From NCBI RefSeq assembly GCF_001591805.1, contig NZ_BCVP01000003.1, positions 62,001 through 126,000 on the forward strand: a DNA stretch of 64,000 nucleotides, given 5' to 3'. This document shows, one piece after another, positions 1-8,714 of the stretch (positions are counted from its first letter, which is position 1; every line of letters begins with the position of its first letter). This DNA is from Neobacillus novalis NBRC 102450 (GTDB lineage: Bacteria > Bacillota > Bacilli > Bacillales > Cytobacillaceae). Position numbers and translations under genes: made by a program. The notes beneath the pieces were generated by a model. The model had not been told where the DNA came from and made no database searches. It saw only the letters and a list, made by a program, of their open reading frames with translations.

Positions 1-216
1 AGCTTAGCTAATTCCCTGCTTCCCGAGGGTTTTGGTGCTGTAACGAATCAGTTAAATATCCATTATATCGCTCCGGGAATAGGCGAATCACTCCGCTGTA
101 AAGCTGAGGTCGTTCATCAAGGTAGCAAAACTCTGGTTATTTCAGGTGAAGCCTTTCGTAGTGACGGAAAAAAAATCGCCTATGCCACAGGCACTTTTTT
201 TATAATTAATAAATAA
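1..216 (+). CDS. PaaI-type hotdog thioesterase, C-terminal part
   Basis: Frame 1 is open from the window edge to a TAA at 214-216, giving the last 71 residues of a protein whose start lies outside. The segment contains LPEGFGAVTNQLNIHYIAPG followed by alternating beta-strand residues and ends YATGTFFIINK. This is the typical second half of a hotdog-fold acyl-CoA thioesterase of the PaaI/YbgC-like group. The family hydrolyses acyl-CoA thioesters in the cytoplasm. The substrate cannot be told from this fragment. The next gene starts 23 bases downstream, so the two may be cotranscribed. Confidence 0.75.
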   Translation, partial: SLANSLLPEGFGAVTNQLNIHYIAPGIGESLRCKAEVVHQGSKTLVISGEAFRSDGKKIAYATGTFFIINK

Positions 217-239
217 TAAATGGAGGAGTTTGATCAATA

Positions 240-599
240 ATGGTCACCGCCATTGTTATTCCCATCATTTGTTTATACTTTTTCTGGCTTACAAAGAAAG
301 AAATGAAAGAACAGGACGTGAAATGGCTTGCTGCTGGTAATGTAAGGGAAGAAGCCGTTTTAACAGGGGAAATTAAAAGTATTGTTGCGGAAAAGCAGCG
401 CTTTTATTACCATCGTTACATATATGTTCAGACACTTAACCTCCAAACAGACACAAAATTAATCACCGTCAAAAAGATAACGCCACTTCTTAAGGAAATA
501 AAAATGGAGTCGTTTACTGTCGGGGAAGTAATTCGCGTCTATGGCAGCTGGGAAGGAAGCATATTTATTTTTAATCATTTTGAGATGGAAAAAAGGTGA
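240..599 (+). CDS. Small membrane-anchored hypothetical protein
   Basis: A 119-residue protein that I do not recognise. Residues 2-17 form one hydrophobic segment (VTAIVIPIICLYFFWL) followed by a charged KKEMKEQD stretch, so it is probably a single-pass membrane protein with a cytoplasmic C-terminal beta-rich domain. A GGAGG at 222-226 lies 13 bases before the ATG, which is long spacing, but no nearer in-frame start exists because a TGA at 231-233 closes the frame. It follows the thioesterase gene by 23 bases and ends in a strong terminator, so the two may form the end of one transcript. Confidence 0.7.
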   Translation: MVTAIVIPIICLYFFWLTKKEMKEQDVKWLAAGNVREEAVLTGEIKSIVAEKQRFYYHRYIYVQTLNLQTDTKLITVKKITPLLKEIKMESFTVGEVIRVYGSWEGSIFIFNHFEMEKR

Positions 600-618
600 C
601 AGGATTGTCACCTTTTTT
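590..618. terminator. Bidirectional terminator
   Basis: A perfect hairpin with arms 590-601 and 606-617 around loop GGAT and a T-run in both directions. It ends the plus-strand gene at 240-599 and also the minus-strand ylbC, whose stop codon lies inside it. Confidence 0.85.
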
Positions 619-1687
619 ATTGCTCCACTTTTTGAATAAAGTTTTGTGTGTAGTACTTTTGATATACCCCTACTCCAAGATGCGAATAATCCTTATTAAA
701 TAGTGATTCCCGGTGACTTGTACTATTTAGCCAGCCTTCAACGACAGCCGGTCCATCCGTATAATTTGCTGCGATATTTTCACCAGCAGCCACGAAGTCA
801 ACTTGCGCTGTCTTTAATCGTGTGGCGAGGTCGCCGAATTTCTTGGATGTATGGGAAAAATCATTGTTTTCATACATATCCTTGCTATGTCCAAATGCGA
901 CTTCGGCCGTAATCTCGTCCCATATCAGTGGTTTTAGGTTATGCCTCATTCGTAAAACATTGGTAATATCAAAAATCTCTTTTGCGGTACCGTATTCAAT
1001 AATTTTCCACGTATCCTCACTTGGTGCAGGAGGCTCAATTAATTCACCGCTATAGACAAGCTCATAAGGCCGTTGTTTAACTAATGTTTGTGTGTTCAAA
1101 AAACGCACACTCGAAAGGTTCCCAGTAAACTTATCAATATAGAGCTGGACATAAATATCACCTAATTGAACCATTGGCCGAAGGTTTAGATCGTTATCGT
1201 TCAGTTCAAAACGATAGGAATTTCCGTTTATATCAAGATTTATATTTGTATCGATATATTGGGTATTAAAAATTTCCTCCACAGGCTGTCCGATTTCAAA
1301 TGGAGCAACATCTAGGTTTTCTCCAACAGCATAAATCGTAACAACCTGCTTATTTTCAACGCCTACCTGAAAATAATGGCTGTAGTCCTGATTATATATA
1401 TACCATTGAAAACCATACAAAGATTCATCAATACGTGCTGGTGTGCCGAGTTGTTCTTCTAAGGCAGTGATATCTTGTCCGATTAATAATGCTAATCCCT
1501 CTTTTGGTTTTTCAGAAACAGTTTTTTTGTTTGGATTATTGTAGGGCACTGGTAAAGATGGCTTCATTTCTGAAGTATGATCTTCCTTAATCAGTACTTT
1601 ATTTTCATCTTTTTCATTTATGTTAACATAAAAACCAATTGTTAAGAAAATTACCGAAAGTATCAGAATTCGACTAAGAGTTCGCAG
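617..1687 (-). CDS. ylbC: CAP-domain (SCP/PR1-like) membrane-anchored protein YlbC
   Basis: The C-terminal ~125 residues form a CAP/SCP domain (ITNVLRMRHNLKPLIWDE, GHSKDMYENNDFSH, AAGENIA, HRESLFN, GVGV). The middle part matches the CAP-associated N-terminal domain of Bacillus YlbC. The first ATG is at 1567, but the frame stays open upstream to a TAG at 1703-1705. That stretch encodes a clear membrane anchor (ILILSVIFLTIGFYVNI) absent from the ATG version. The only initiator-like codon there is CTG at 1685-1687, preceded by AGAGGG at suitable spacing, so I place the start there (356 residues); an ATG start would give 316. The order ylbA-ylbB-ylbC next to ctaG matches B. subtilis. The family is secreted or surface-anchored; its biochemical role is unknown. 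Confidence 0.8.
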   Translation of the reverse strand: MRTLSRILILSVIFLTIGFYVNINEKDENKVLIKEDHTSEMKPSLPVPYNNPNKKTVSEKPKEGLALLIGQDITALEEQLGTPARIDESLYGFQWYIYNQDYSHYFQVGVENKQVVTIYAVGENLDVAPFEIGQPVEEIFNTQYIDTNINLDINGNSYRFELNDNDLNLRPMVQLGDIYVQLYIDKFTGNLSSVRFLNTQTLVKQRPYELVYSGELIEPPAPSEDTWKIIEYGTAKEIFDITNVLRMRHNLKPLIWDEITAEVAFGHSKDMYENNDFSHTSKKFGDLATRLKTAQVDFVAAGENIAANYTDGPAVVEGWLNSTSHRESLFNKDYSHLGVGVYQKYYTQNFIQKVEQ

Positions 1688-1794
1688 AGGTCTACACCCT
1701 CTCTATTACTTTTCTATCATTTTATAGATGATAAAATAATTATATCATCAATATCATGATTAGTAATAGTCAATAACAAAAATGTCTGATAAAT

Positions 1795-1821
1795 AAAACA
1801 GGTACTGTATGTACCTGTTTT
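1795..1821 (-). terminator. Terminator after ylbB
   Basis: The hairpin AAAACAGGTAC-TGTAT-GTACCTGTTTT has T-rich tails on both strands. It lies downstream of the ylbB stop and upstream of ylbC, so it probably separates these two minus-strand genes. Confidence 0.75.
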
Positions 1822-1852
1822 ATTTTAAAAGGTTATTAAGTCAATCTGTTTT

Positions 1853-2287
1853 TCAATGTTGAACACCATTATAATTTTGTTCGGAAATTTCCGACAGCGC
1901 TTGCTTTGCCTGGTCGTCGGTTAATTCATTAATGGCAAAATCACCAAGTGAAACGATTCCAATTAACCTACCATCGTCAACAACAGGTAATCTTCGGATT
2001 TGATGCTCTGCCATTACCTTTGCCGCTTCTTTACTAGAGGTATCTGGCGTAACAGTTATCAGGTCATTACTCATGATCGCTTCTACTTTTGATGAACCGG
2101 GGTGTTTTTCTGCAACGCCTCTTATAACAATATCTCGGTCTGTAATCATTCCAACTAGTTTATCTTGATCAACTATTGGGATGGCACCTACATTTAGTTC
2201 CTTCATTTTCACGGCAACTTCAAAAACATTATCTAATAATGTACAGCACTCAATCTCAGCAGTCATAATATCACGAATTTTTCCCAT
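1853..2287 (-). CDS. ylbB: CBS-domain-pair protein YlbB
   Basis: A 144-residue cytoplasmic protein made of two CBS domains, about residues 5-58 (IMTAEIECC ... VGMITDRDIVIRG) and 70-122 (IMSNDLITVTPD ... LIGIVSLGDFAIN). CBS pairs (Bateman modules) bind adenine nucleotides or related ligands and usually act as sensors; no ligand is evident here. The ATG at 2287 is preceded by AAGGGG with 7-base spacing. It is divergent from ylbA, and its place in ylbA-ylbB-ylbC beside the cta genes matches B. subtilis. A role in respiration is not shown by the sequence. Confidence 0.9.
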   Translation of the reverse strand: MGKIRDIMTAEIECCTLLDNVFEVAVKMKELNVGAIPIVDQDKLVGMITDRDIVIRGVAEKHPGSSKVEAIMSNDLITVTPDTSSKEAAKVMAEHQIRRLPVVDDGRLIGIVSLGDFAINELTDDQAKQALSEISEQNYNGVQH

Positions 2288-2474
2288 TGTGTCGCCCCTT
2301 TTTATTTATCGCTATTAACAATTTATAGGGTTTCCAAGGATGAATGTTTTATTCGCTGCATGTATCCATTGCAAGTTGTAACATTTTCAACTATTATTAA
2401 AATGAATTATACTTGCTCTAATACCGAGTTGGGTAACATAGGGGTAATGGCAATCGTTTTAGGAGGGATTTTTG

Positions 2475-2834
2475 ATGAAATTCGAGAATACTGGTATTGA
2501 AAAGTTAAAGGCAGATTTAAACCGTTTAGATGAAGTAATGGATAAACACGGTTTAGTACGTGCAGGTCAATGGGACTACGAACGTGTTACATATGATCGC
2601 AAGTTTGAATTAAAAGAAGGTGTATTTTACCTACGGGTTCAAGGTTATGCGCTTGAAGGGGACGTTGATACTTTCAAGGCAACAATTCAATTAATGACAC
2701 CATTCCTAGGAAAGCATTATTATCCACATGGCGTCGAATATGGTGAAGGTGAAAACTTCCCGACTTCCCTTGTGAACTCTTGCAAAAAGATTCTCGAGAC
2801 AGTGAAAGAAGAAGTTAGCCAATTTGCTTTATAA
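2475..2834 (+). CDS. ylbA: YugN-like family protein (YlbA position)
   Basis: A 119-residue soluble protein without signal peptide or membrane segment, resembling the YugN-like family. Its place between ctaG and ylbB corresponds to ylbA of B. subtilis. AGGAGG at 2461-2466 gives 8-base spacing to the ATG at 2475; a TTG at 2472 is possible but closer to the ribosome-binding site. The sequence has no recognisable catalytic motif and the function is unknown. A structured dispersed repeat follows directly. Confidence 0.85.
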   Translation: MKFENTGIEKLKADLNRLDEVMDKHGLVRAGQWDYERVTYDRKFELKEGVFYLRVQGYALEGDVDTFKATIQLMTPFLGKHYYPHGVEYGEGENFPTSLVNSCKKILETVKEEVSQFAL

Positions 2835-2840
2835 ACACAG

Positions 2841-2986
2841 AAAAGCGGAAGCGCCCTGGTCAGCGGCGTATGGCCTGGAGCGCTCCAACTGAGATAAAGG
2901 AAACACGAAGAGCGGAGCGATTCGATGTTGACTTATCGTAGGGCGGAGAGCGAAGGACACTAGCCGCTAGGGCGCTGAAGCTGGAC
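2841..2986 (+). repeat. Dispersed Bacillaceae-type structured repeat, copy 1
   Basis: A non-coding element beginning AAAAGCGGAAGCGCC and ending GCGCTGAAGCTGGAC. Its ends correspond to the reverse complement of the ends of the element at 36009-36129 (GTCTAGCTCCAGCGCC ... GGCGCTTCCGCTTTT). The interior differs and is richer in G+C than its surroundings. It lies just after the ylbA stop. No ORF is supported inside it. Mobility or function is unknown. Confidence 0.7.
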
Positions 2987-3024
2987 AATTCTCAAAGTTC
3001 AATGATATCAATTCTGATATTACA

Positions 3025-3058
3025 GAAAAGACGCATGAATATTTTCATGCGTCTTTTC
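3025..3058 (-). terminator. Terminator after the ctaM-like gene
   Basis: A perfect 15-base stem (3025-3039 with 3044-3058) around TATT. It sits immediately after the stop of the minus-strand DUF420 gene and probably also ends plus-strand transcription from ylbA. Confidence 0.85.
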
Positions 3059-3060
3059 AA

Positions 3061-3525
3061 TTATAGTCCAAGAATCGCCTTTATCATTGATGTGGTCTCT
3101 CCGCCTTTATAGAACACATATAATAATAAATAAACAGCCACCCCTGTAATTGCTGTAAAGAACCAAATAAAACTCGTTATCGGGCCAAGCTTGCGGTGGA
3201 TAGACAGTTTATTTTTATATCCTGTCAGTAACGAAATAATCCCGAATACCGCTCCAATCGTTGCTAACGTGATATGAAAAACTAAAAAGATGGTGTAATA
3301 GATTTTGATATTGTCCGGGCCGCCAAAAGCAGTATTGCCGATAAAAATAGTCCGCGATGCATAAATAATAAAAAAGATAAGAGCAAAAACAGCCGCAAAA
3401 AACATCGTCTTTTTGTGCGCTTCAATTTTTCTTTGTTTTATTTGCCGCCAGCCAATCGCTACCGTAATGGCACTTAAAACAATGAAAGTGGTACTTATCG
3501 TTGGTAAAATTGGTAAAGAATTCAT
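3061..3525 (-). CDS. ctaM: DUF420 membrane protein, CtaM/YozB-like oxidase assembly factor
   Basis: A 154-residue integral membrane protein with about five hydrophobic segments and conserved histidines (FHITLATIG, SIHRKLGP). It belongs to the DUF420 family, whose members CtaM (S. aureus) and YozB (B. subtilis) are needed for activity of heme-copper oxidases, probably in cofactor insertion. Its position next to ctaG at the end of the caa3 oxidase gene block supports this role. The ATG at 3525 is preceded by a GAGGAAA ribosome-binding site. The symbol is given by homology and context, not by a test. Confidence 0.85.
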   Translation of the reverse strand: MNSLPILPTISTTFIVLSAITVAIGWRQIKQRKIEAHKKTMFFAAVFALIFFIIYASRTIFIGNTAFGGPDNIKIYYTIFLVFHITLATIGAVFGIISLLTGYKNKLSIHRKLGPITSFIWFFTAITGVAVYLLLYVFYKGGETTSMIKAILGL

Positions 3526-3611
3526 TCAAATTTCCTCACTTTAATATATTCTCCCTTAATATTAATGCAGTTCCCTATCTTTATCAATTAATACCCTTAA
3601 TCAGATTAAAA

Positions 3612-3633
3612 AACCTCCACACAAATGGAGGTT
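3612..3633 (-). terminator. Terminator after ctaG
   Basis: AACCTCCA and TGGAGGTT form a stem around CACAAA, followed on the minus strand by TTTTTT. It overlaps the ctaG stop codon and separates ctaG from the ctaM-like gene. Confidence 0.75.
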
Positions 3634-4537
3634 ATTCAGCAGGTGTTGGATTTAAGAAATGGTTCATTTCTCGTTCTGAGTCTTCCTGATCTTTACGATA
3701 CCATTCAAAAAATACTTGGGCTAACACAACAGCATAAATGATTTCCTGAATAATTTTCATCACTACACCGCCAAGCCGTTGGTCATCGACCAATGACATC
3801 GAGCTAAACAACTCCGGTCCACTTAGATTCAAATTTGAAAATGTAGAAGATCCAACACATAAACTCATAACCTGACCCCAAACTTCCGGGTCATGATAGG
3901 TCGCATATAATGAAGAATCCGAAAAAATAATCAGTGCACAAGCAGGTGTGATTAACATACTGTTAGCGAATAAAAAAGCTACTTTTTTAATCCCGCTTAA
4001 TGGCTTATATTCTGGAAGAGGGCTGATTAATGACCACCACATACAAATTGCCGCCACGAATAAAAGGAAAGAATAGCCTCCATGGTAAAAGCGGTTTTGC
4101 ATGATATGATCAAAAATTAGCGGTATATGGTAGAAAGAAAACAGACCATTAAATAACAGAACTGCGATAACTGGTTTCGTAAATAAGTTGAATAAAGCAT
4201 TAAGAACGTTAATTTTTAATATGCTTCTCCAAAGCCATGCTGGAATCCCTTTAATGAACAATGGCGGCAGCAGTAATACTAGAATAACCATGGTAATCCC
4301 ATGGACCCAAAACATTAAATGTCCCATTAAATCCAGCGGTGAGCCTTTAATAGCATAAAGAATAGCCATCGAAGTTAAAAACAATGAGGCTTGCTTTACC
4401 GTTAACGGCTCACTCCCCTGAAATTTTGTTCTTAATTTAATGGTAATGAGAAAATAGGCAGCTATTACTGCAAGTAAAAATAATAAAAAATACGGGCTCC
4501 AAAGGGCTTTAAAACCAAAAATATTTAATGTAAGCAC
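3632..4537 (-). CDS. ctaG: Cytochrome c oxidase assembly factor CtaG
   Basis: A 301-residue polytopic membrane protein with about seven hydrophobic segments, matching CtaG of the caa3 type (B. subtilis CtaG is about 297 residues). Histidines in HLMFWVHG and FYHGGYSFLLF are typical of the family, which is needed for formation of active caa3 oxidase, probably copper delivery to CuB. The start is GTG with an AGGTGAG ribosome-binding site. A hairpin at 4632-4662 lies between ctaF and ctaG, so ctaG may be expressed partly by read-through or its own promoter. Confidence 0.95.
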   Translation of the reverse strand: MLTLNIFGFKALWSPYFLLFLLAVIAAYFLITIKLRTKFQGSEPLTVKQASLFLTSMAILYAIKGSPLDLMGHLMFWVHGITMVILVLLLPPLFIKGIPAWLWRSILKINVLNALFNLFTKPVIAVLLFNGLFSFYHIPLIFDHIMQNRFYHGGYSFLLFVAAICMWWSLISPLPEYKPLSGIKKVAFLFANSMLITPACALIIFSDSSLYATYHDPEVWGQVMSLCVGSSTFSNLNLSGPELFSSMSLVDDQRLGGVVMKIIQEIIYAVVLAQVFFEWYRKDQEDSEREMNHFLNPTPAE

Positions 4538-4631
4538 CTTACTCTCACCTCGATATATAGTAAAAGAATCCTGTCTTCATTATACCCATTAAAAAAACAG
4601 TAAGCAAAGATATGATATATACCTTCTTAAC

Positions 4632-4662
4632 AAAGAAAATCGGCATAACGCCGATTTTCTTT
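4632..4662 (-). terminator. Hairpin between ctaF and ctaG
   Basis: AAAGAAAATCGGC pairs with GCCGATTTTCTTT around ATAAC, directly after the ctaF stop. The minus-strand T-run is short, so it may be a partial terminator or an mRNA-stabilising hairpin. Confidence 0.65.
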
Positions 4663-4667
4663 TGGAC

Positions 4668-5003
4668 TTACCACCAAATGATGGTAACAAATGTCAAAAC
4701 CGTAAGCATGGCAACTAACACACCAGAAAACAGAAACAATTGTGGAGCTTCATGACCTTTATGGCTCATATGCATGAAATAAAACAACTGAAACACTACC
4801 TGTACGACCGCTAAAAGCAAGATAAACGGCACGGTAAACCATGAGGTAAAACCTTTCATTGCCACTGACGCAAACGCAATTAAGGTTAGGAAAATCATTA
4901 ACGAAAACGAAACAACTTGATATCTCATTTCCTCCGCATTCTTGCGGCGGCGATATTCAATGTCAACACTTGGGTTACCTGAATTTAACTGTTGATTTGT
5001 CAT
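4668..5003 (-). CDS. ctaF: Cytochrome c oxidase subunit IVB
   Basis: A 111-residue protein with a basic N-terminus (EYRRRKNAEEMRYQ) and three membrane segments, containing FYFMHMSHKG. It matches the small subunit IV of bacillar caa3 oxidase (about 110 residues). It starts 4 bases after the ctaE stop, so translation is probably coupled. It is a structural subunit without redox centres. Confidence 0.95.
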   Translation of the reverse strand: MTNQQLNSGNPSVDIEYRRRKNAEEMRYQVVSFSLMIFLTLIAFASVAMKGFTSWFTVPFILLLAVVQVVFQLFYFMHMSHKGHEAPQLFLFSGVLVAMLTVLTFVTIIWW

Positions 5004-5007
5004 CAGT

Positions 5008-5637
5008 TCATCCCACCATTCCCATTAAATAAACTACTGTAAAGATAAACACCCAGACTACGTCGATAAAGTGCCAGTAAAGACTAGCCACATAAAACTT
5101 TGGTGCATTGTAAAGACTTAAGCCGCGTTTAGAGTTGCGGATCATTAACGATAAAATCCAGCATAAACCAAAGGCTACGTGTGCACCGTGAAAACCAACT
5201 AATGTATAGAAGGCAGACCCGAATGCGCTGCTTGTAAAGGTATGTTTATATGTGTGCACATAATGGCTAAACTCATAAACCTCAGTCCCAAGGAAACCGA
5301 AACCTAATAATACCGTTAGCCCGAGCCAAACCATCATCTTTTTAAACGCAAAGTTTTTCATATGATACATTGCATAAACACTTGTTAACGAACTCGTTAA
5401 AAGAAGCATTGTCGCGACAAATGTTAATGGTAAATCAAATAAATCCTTTGCTAAAGCCGCTTCGGTGCTTGGAACCTTATCCTTTAATGCAAGGTAGGTA
5501 GCGAAGAGAGAGGCAAACAGGGTTGTCTCTCCCCCTAAGAATAACCAAAATCCTATGAATTTATTTTTTGCCTCAAGGGTTGTTTTCTCCGGCGCAGCAG
5601 GCCATTTTTCATACGTCATTTTTTCTTCAGCGTGCAT
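5008..5637 (-). CDS. ctaE: Cytochrome c oxidase subunit III
   Basis: A 209-residue, five-helix subunit III. Family motifs are LFLGGETTLFASLFATY, GFHGAHVAFG and WHFIDVVWVFIF. Its start codon overlaps the ctaD stop by one base (TAATG), which indicates translational coupling. Subunit III stabilises the oxidase core and may supply protons or oxygen; it has no metal centre. The length equals that of the B. subtilis caa3 subunit within a few residues. Confidence 0.97.
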   Translation of the reverse strand: MHAEEKMTYEKWPAAPEKTTLEAKNKFIGFWLFLGGETTLFASLFATYLALKDKVPSTEAALAKDLFDLPLTFVATMLLLTSSLTSVYAMYHMKNFAFKKMMVWLGLTVLLGFGFLGTEVYEFSHYVHTYKHTFTSSAFGSAFYTLVGFHGAHVAFGLCWILSLMIRNSKRGLSLYNAPKFYVASLYWHFIDVVWVFIFTVVYLMGMVG

Positions 5638-7505
5638 TATGCCTTAGCCCCCTTCTCAGTATCATCAACTAAGTCTTCCTTGTGGATATGGAAGCCATGA
5701 TCATCTTTAATAGAACGTAAGAACATTGATCCAAAGGTCACGAGTAAGCCCAAAATGATGACTGGGAGTCCCCATGAATAATCTTTATGATACATCGCAC
5801 CGAAAGCGGCAATAAATAATCCAAACGAAATCATAAATGGAATGAATGACGCATTCGGCATATGAATATCGCCTAGCGGTTCAGCCGGTGTCATGCCTTT
5901 TTTACCAGCCATTTTCTCTAACCATAAAGCATCTAACCCACGAACAAGCGGCAGCTGCTTGAAGTTGTAAAATGGGGGTGGTGATGGAATGGCCCATTCA
6001 AGTGTTCTTCCATCGCCCCATGGATCGTTGCCGACTTTAACATTTTTCACTTGTGTCATTATGATGTTATAGAGCAGTACAAGAACACCGATTGACATAA
6101 ACGCAGCACCAATTGAACTTACCATGTTGGAGGCATCGAACCCTTGCCCTGGAAGGTAAGTAAATACACGACGCGGCATTCCCCAAAGACCTAAGAAATG
6201 CTGGATAAAGAATGTTAAATGGAAACCAATAAAGAAGAACCAGAAGGTAATCTTTCCTAATGTCTCATTCAACATCGTACCAAACATTTTCGGCCACCAA
6301 AGATGGGTAGCTGCAAGAATCGCGAGCACAACACCACCAACAATAACATAATGGAAGTGAGCAACGACAAAATACGTATCATGATACTGGTAGTCGGCAG
6401 CTGCCGTCGCAACCATAATCCCTGTTACCCCGCCGCAGACAAAGGATGGGATAAAGCCGAAGGCATAATACATTGGCGTCGTAAACTTAACACTGCCGCC
6501 CCACATCGTAAATAGCCAGTTAAATATTTTAATACCAGTTGGTACACCAATCGCCATTGTAGCAACTGCGAATATAGCATTTGCAACCGGCCCTAAACCA
6601 GTTGTGAACATATGGTGAGCCCATACCATGAACCCTAAGAAACCAATTAACACGGTTGCAAAGACCATGGATGAATAACCAAATAGACGTTTTCTGGAGA
6701 AGATAGCGAAAATTTCCGAGAAAATACCGAAAGCCGGCAGTATCAAAATGTAAACTTCAGGGTGACCGAAGATCCAGAAAAGATGTTCCCAAATTACAGT
6801 ATTACCACCCATTGCCACTTCGAAGAAATTAGCGCCGAATAAACGATCAAACATCATTAATGTCAAGCCGACAGTTAATGGCGGGAAAGCAAATAAAATC
6901 ATCGCCGAAGCAACAAAGGTAGACCAGGTAAATAACGGCATCCTCATATACGTCATACCAGGTGCACGCATATTAATAATCGTTACTAGGAAGTTTATTC
7001 CACCTATCAGCGTTCCAAGACCGGCTATCTGCAACCCGAGGACATAGAAGTCAACGCCATGACCTTTGGAATGAATCGCAAGGGAAGCATATGATGTCCA
7101 GCCTGCATCTGGGGCTCCGCCTAGAAACCATGAAAGGTTAAGGAATATTCCACCGAAAAAGAATAACCAAAATCCAAGTGCATTTACAAACGGAAATGCT
7201 ACGTCACGAGCACCAATCTGAAGCGGCATGACCGCATTCATAAAGGCAAATAAAAGCGGCATGGCTGCTAAGAAAATCATCGTTGTTCCGTGCATCGTAA
7301 TAATTTGATTAAATGCTCCGGCACTTACAAAATCATTGTTTGGCACTGCAAGTTGAATACGGATGAATACAGCCTCAAGTCCGCCGACAACGAAGAAAAA
7401 TCCACCTGCAATAAGATATAGGATGGCAATTTTTTTATGGTCAACTGTTGTTAAAAAGTCCCATAAAGTTCCGCCAAATCCCTTTTTTTGAGCAATGGTA
7501 CTCAC
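5637..7505 (-). CDS. ctaD: Cytochrome c oxidase subunit I (caa3)
   Basis: A 622-residue heme-copper oxidase catalytic subunit that reduces oxygen and pumps protons. Visible ligands are HGTTMIF (low-spin heme), HPEVYILILPAFG (CuB histidine and the cross-linked tyrosine), WAHHMFT (two CuB histidines) and HDTYFVVAHFHYV (heme a3 and heme a ligands). The extended C-terminus with extra membrane segments is typical of caa3 types. The start is GTG with GGGAGG 7 bases upstream. It lies in ctaB-C-D-E-F order. Confidence 0.98.
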   Translation of the reverse strand: MSTIAQKKGFGGTLWDFLTTVDHKKIAILYLIAGGFFFVVGGLEAVFIRIQLAVPNNDFVSAGAFNQIITMHGTTMIFLAAMPLLFAFMNAVMPLQIGARDVAFPFVNALGFWLFFFGGIFLNLSWFLGGAPDAGWTSYASLAIHSKGHGVDFYVLGLQIAGLGTLIGGINFLVTIINMRAPGMTYMRMPLFTWSTFVASAMILFAFPPLTVGLTLMMFDRLFGANFFEVAMGGNTVIWEHLFWIFGHPEVYILILPAFGIFSEIFAIFSRKRLFGYSSMVFATVLIGFLGFMVWAHHMFTTGLGPVANAIFAVATMAIGVPTGIKIFNWLFTMWGGSVKFTTPMYYAFGFIPSFVCGGVTGIMVATAAADYQYHDTYFVVAHFHYVIVGGVVLAILAATHLWWPKMFGTMLNETLGKITFWFFFIGFHLTFFIQHFLGLWGMPRRVFTYLPGQGFDASNMVSSIGAAFMSIGVLVLLYNIIMTQVKNVKVGNDPWGDGRTLEWAIPSPPPFYNFKQLPLVRGLDALWLEKMAGKKGMTPAEPLGDIHMPNASFIPFMISFGLFIAAFGAMYHKDYSWGLPVIILGLLVTFGSMFLRSIKDDHGFHIHKEDLVDDTEKGAKA

Positions 7506-7536
7506 AATTTTACCTCCCTTTCAACCAATTCCCCTA

Positions 7537-8607
7537 TTATTCCTGAACCTTCAAGCCCATTAAATACTCTGCTAATGCGTCGAGCTCTTGAGGAGACATC
7601 TCATCATATTTTCCAGTCATCAAGTTGCCTGGTTTATAGGGTTCAGGATTACTGATCCACTGTTTTAATTTTTCTTTATCGTGTTTTAAAATACCGGCAA
7701 TCCGAGAGCGGTCACCAAAGTTGGTTAAGTTTGGCGCTTGTCGCGCAGTATCTGGCAATTTGTTTTCTGGTGTCACAGCATGACAGCCGATACAGCTTTT
7801 ATTAAAAATATCTTGACCTTGAACAGCCAAATCACTTTGTGCTTTTTGCGGTTCTTTTATATCCTGCATCGCCGTAACCCACGCATCGAACTTATCACGG
7901 CTGATTGCTTTTACTTTAAAGTCCATTAATGCATGGGACGGACCGCAAAGCTCAGCACATTTCCCATAGAAAAGGTTTCCAGCTTCATTTGACCGCTTGT
8001 CATCAAACTCTAACCAAAATTTATTGATATTATCCGTATTGGTATCTAATTTACCACCAGCGGCTGGAATCCAGAATGAATGTTTTACATCTAATGATTT
8101 AAGGTTAAAATAAACTCTTTCATTCGTTGGAACAACCAGTTCCTGGCTTGTTACCAGCTTCTGACCTGGATATTCAAAATCCCACCAATATAAATGGGAA
8201 CGAACATTAATAACAAGAGCTTTTGAATTTTTCTTATCCATTGGTGAAACATCTGCAAGATTAAATGTAGCAGAAACAGTTGGAACAGCCAGGATTAAGA
8301 GTAAAAGAATCGGAATAGAGGTCCATAGAATTTCTAGTTTATGACTTCCTTCCACCTGTTTAGGAATTGTTTCATCTTTATCATCTTTTCGTCTAAAGCG
8401 GAAAAAGATGATCACAAAAATAATCATTACGACAAGGATAACCCCGACCATAACATACGTACTTAGCTTCATTAAATCAAATTGCATATCTGCAACTTCA
8501 CCGGCAGGCCTTAACGCCGAAACAAAATTTTCACCGCGGCATCCGGAAAGCACAAGCGCTAAAACCGCGAATAACGATAATAGGCGCCAATTTGCAAGCC
8601 TTTTCAT
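7537..8607 (-). CDS. ctaC: Cytochrome c oxidase subunit II with fused cytochrome c
   Basis: A lipoprotein with signal peptide ending LVLSGC, two membrane helices, then a cupredoxin domain with the CuA motif CAELCGPSHALM. A C-terminal cytochrome c domain carries SCIGCH as the heme-binding CXXCH. This fusion defines the caa3 type: electrons pass from the attached cytochrome c to CuA to subunit I. An upstream ATG at 8631 overlaps the ribosome-binding site (AAGAGGGG), so I use the ATG at 8607 (356 residues), which places the basic MKRLANWR directly before the signal sequence. Confidence 0.96.
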   Translation of the reverse strand: MKRLANWRLLSLFAVLALVLSGCRGENFVSALRPAGEVADMQFDLMKLSTYVMVGVILVVMIIFVIIFFRFRRKDDKDETIPKQVEGSHKLEILWTSIPILLLLILAVPTVSATFNLADVSPMDKKNSKALVINVRSHLYWWDFEYPGQKLVTSQELVVPTNERVYFNLKSLDVKHSFWIPAAGGKLDTNTDNINKFWLEFDDKRSNEAGNLFYGKCAELCGPSHALMDFKVKAISRDKFDAWVTAMQDIKEPQKAQSDLAVQGQDIFNKSCIGCHAVTPENKLPDTARQAPNLTNFGDRSRIAGILKHDKEKLKQWISNPEPYKPGNLMTGKYDEMSPQELDALAEYLMGLKVQE

Positions 8608-8714
8608 AGCTAAATCAAACCCCTCTTTCATTTTAAAATTGTTAATTTTTTTGGTTGATCAAAGAAGTATGTAGAACATTCTTTCCTGGTTCAGAAAAGA
8701 ATCGTGAAACAAAA

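Noticed and set aside
703-1055. Two short plus-strand frames over ylbC
   Set aside because: Antisense to the CAP domain coding sequence; no start signals.
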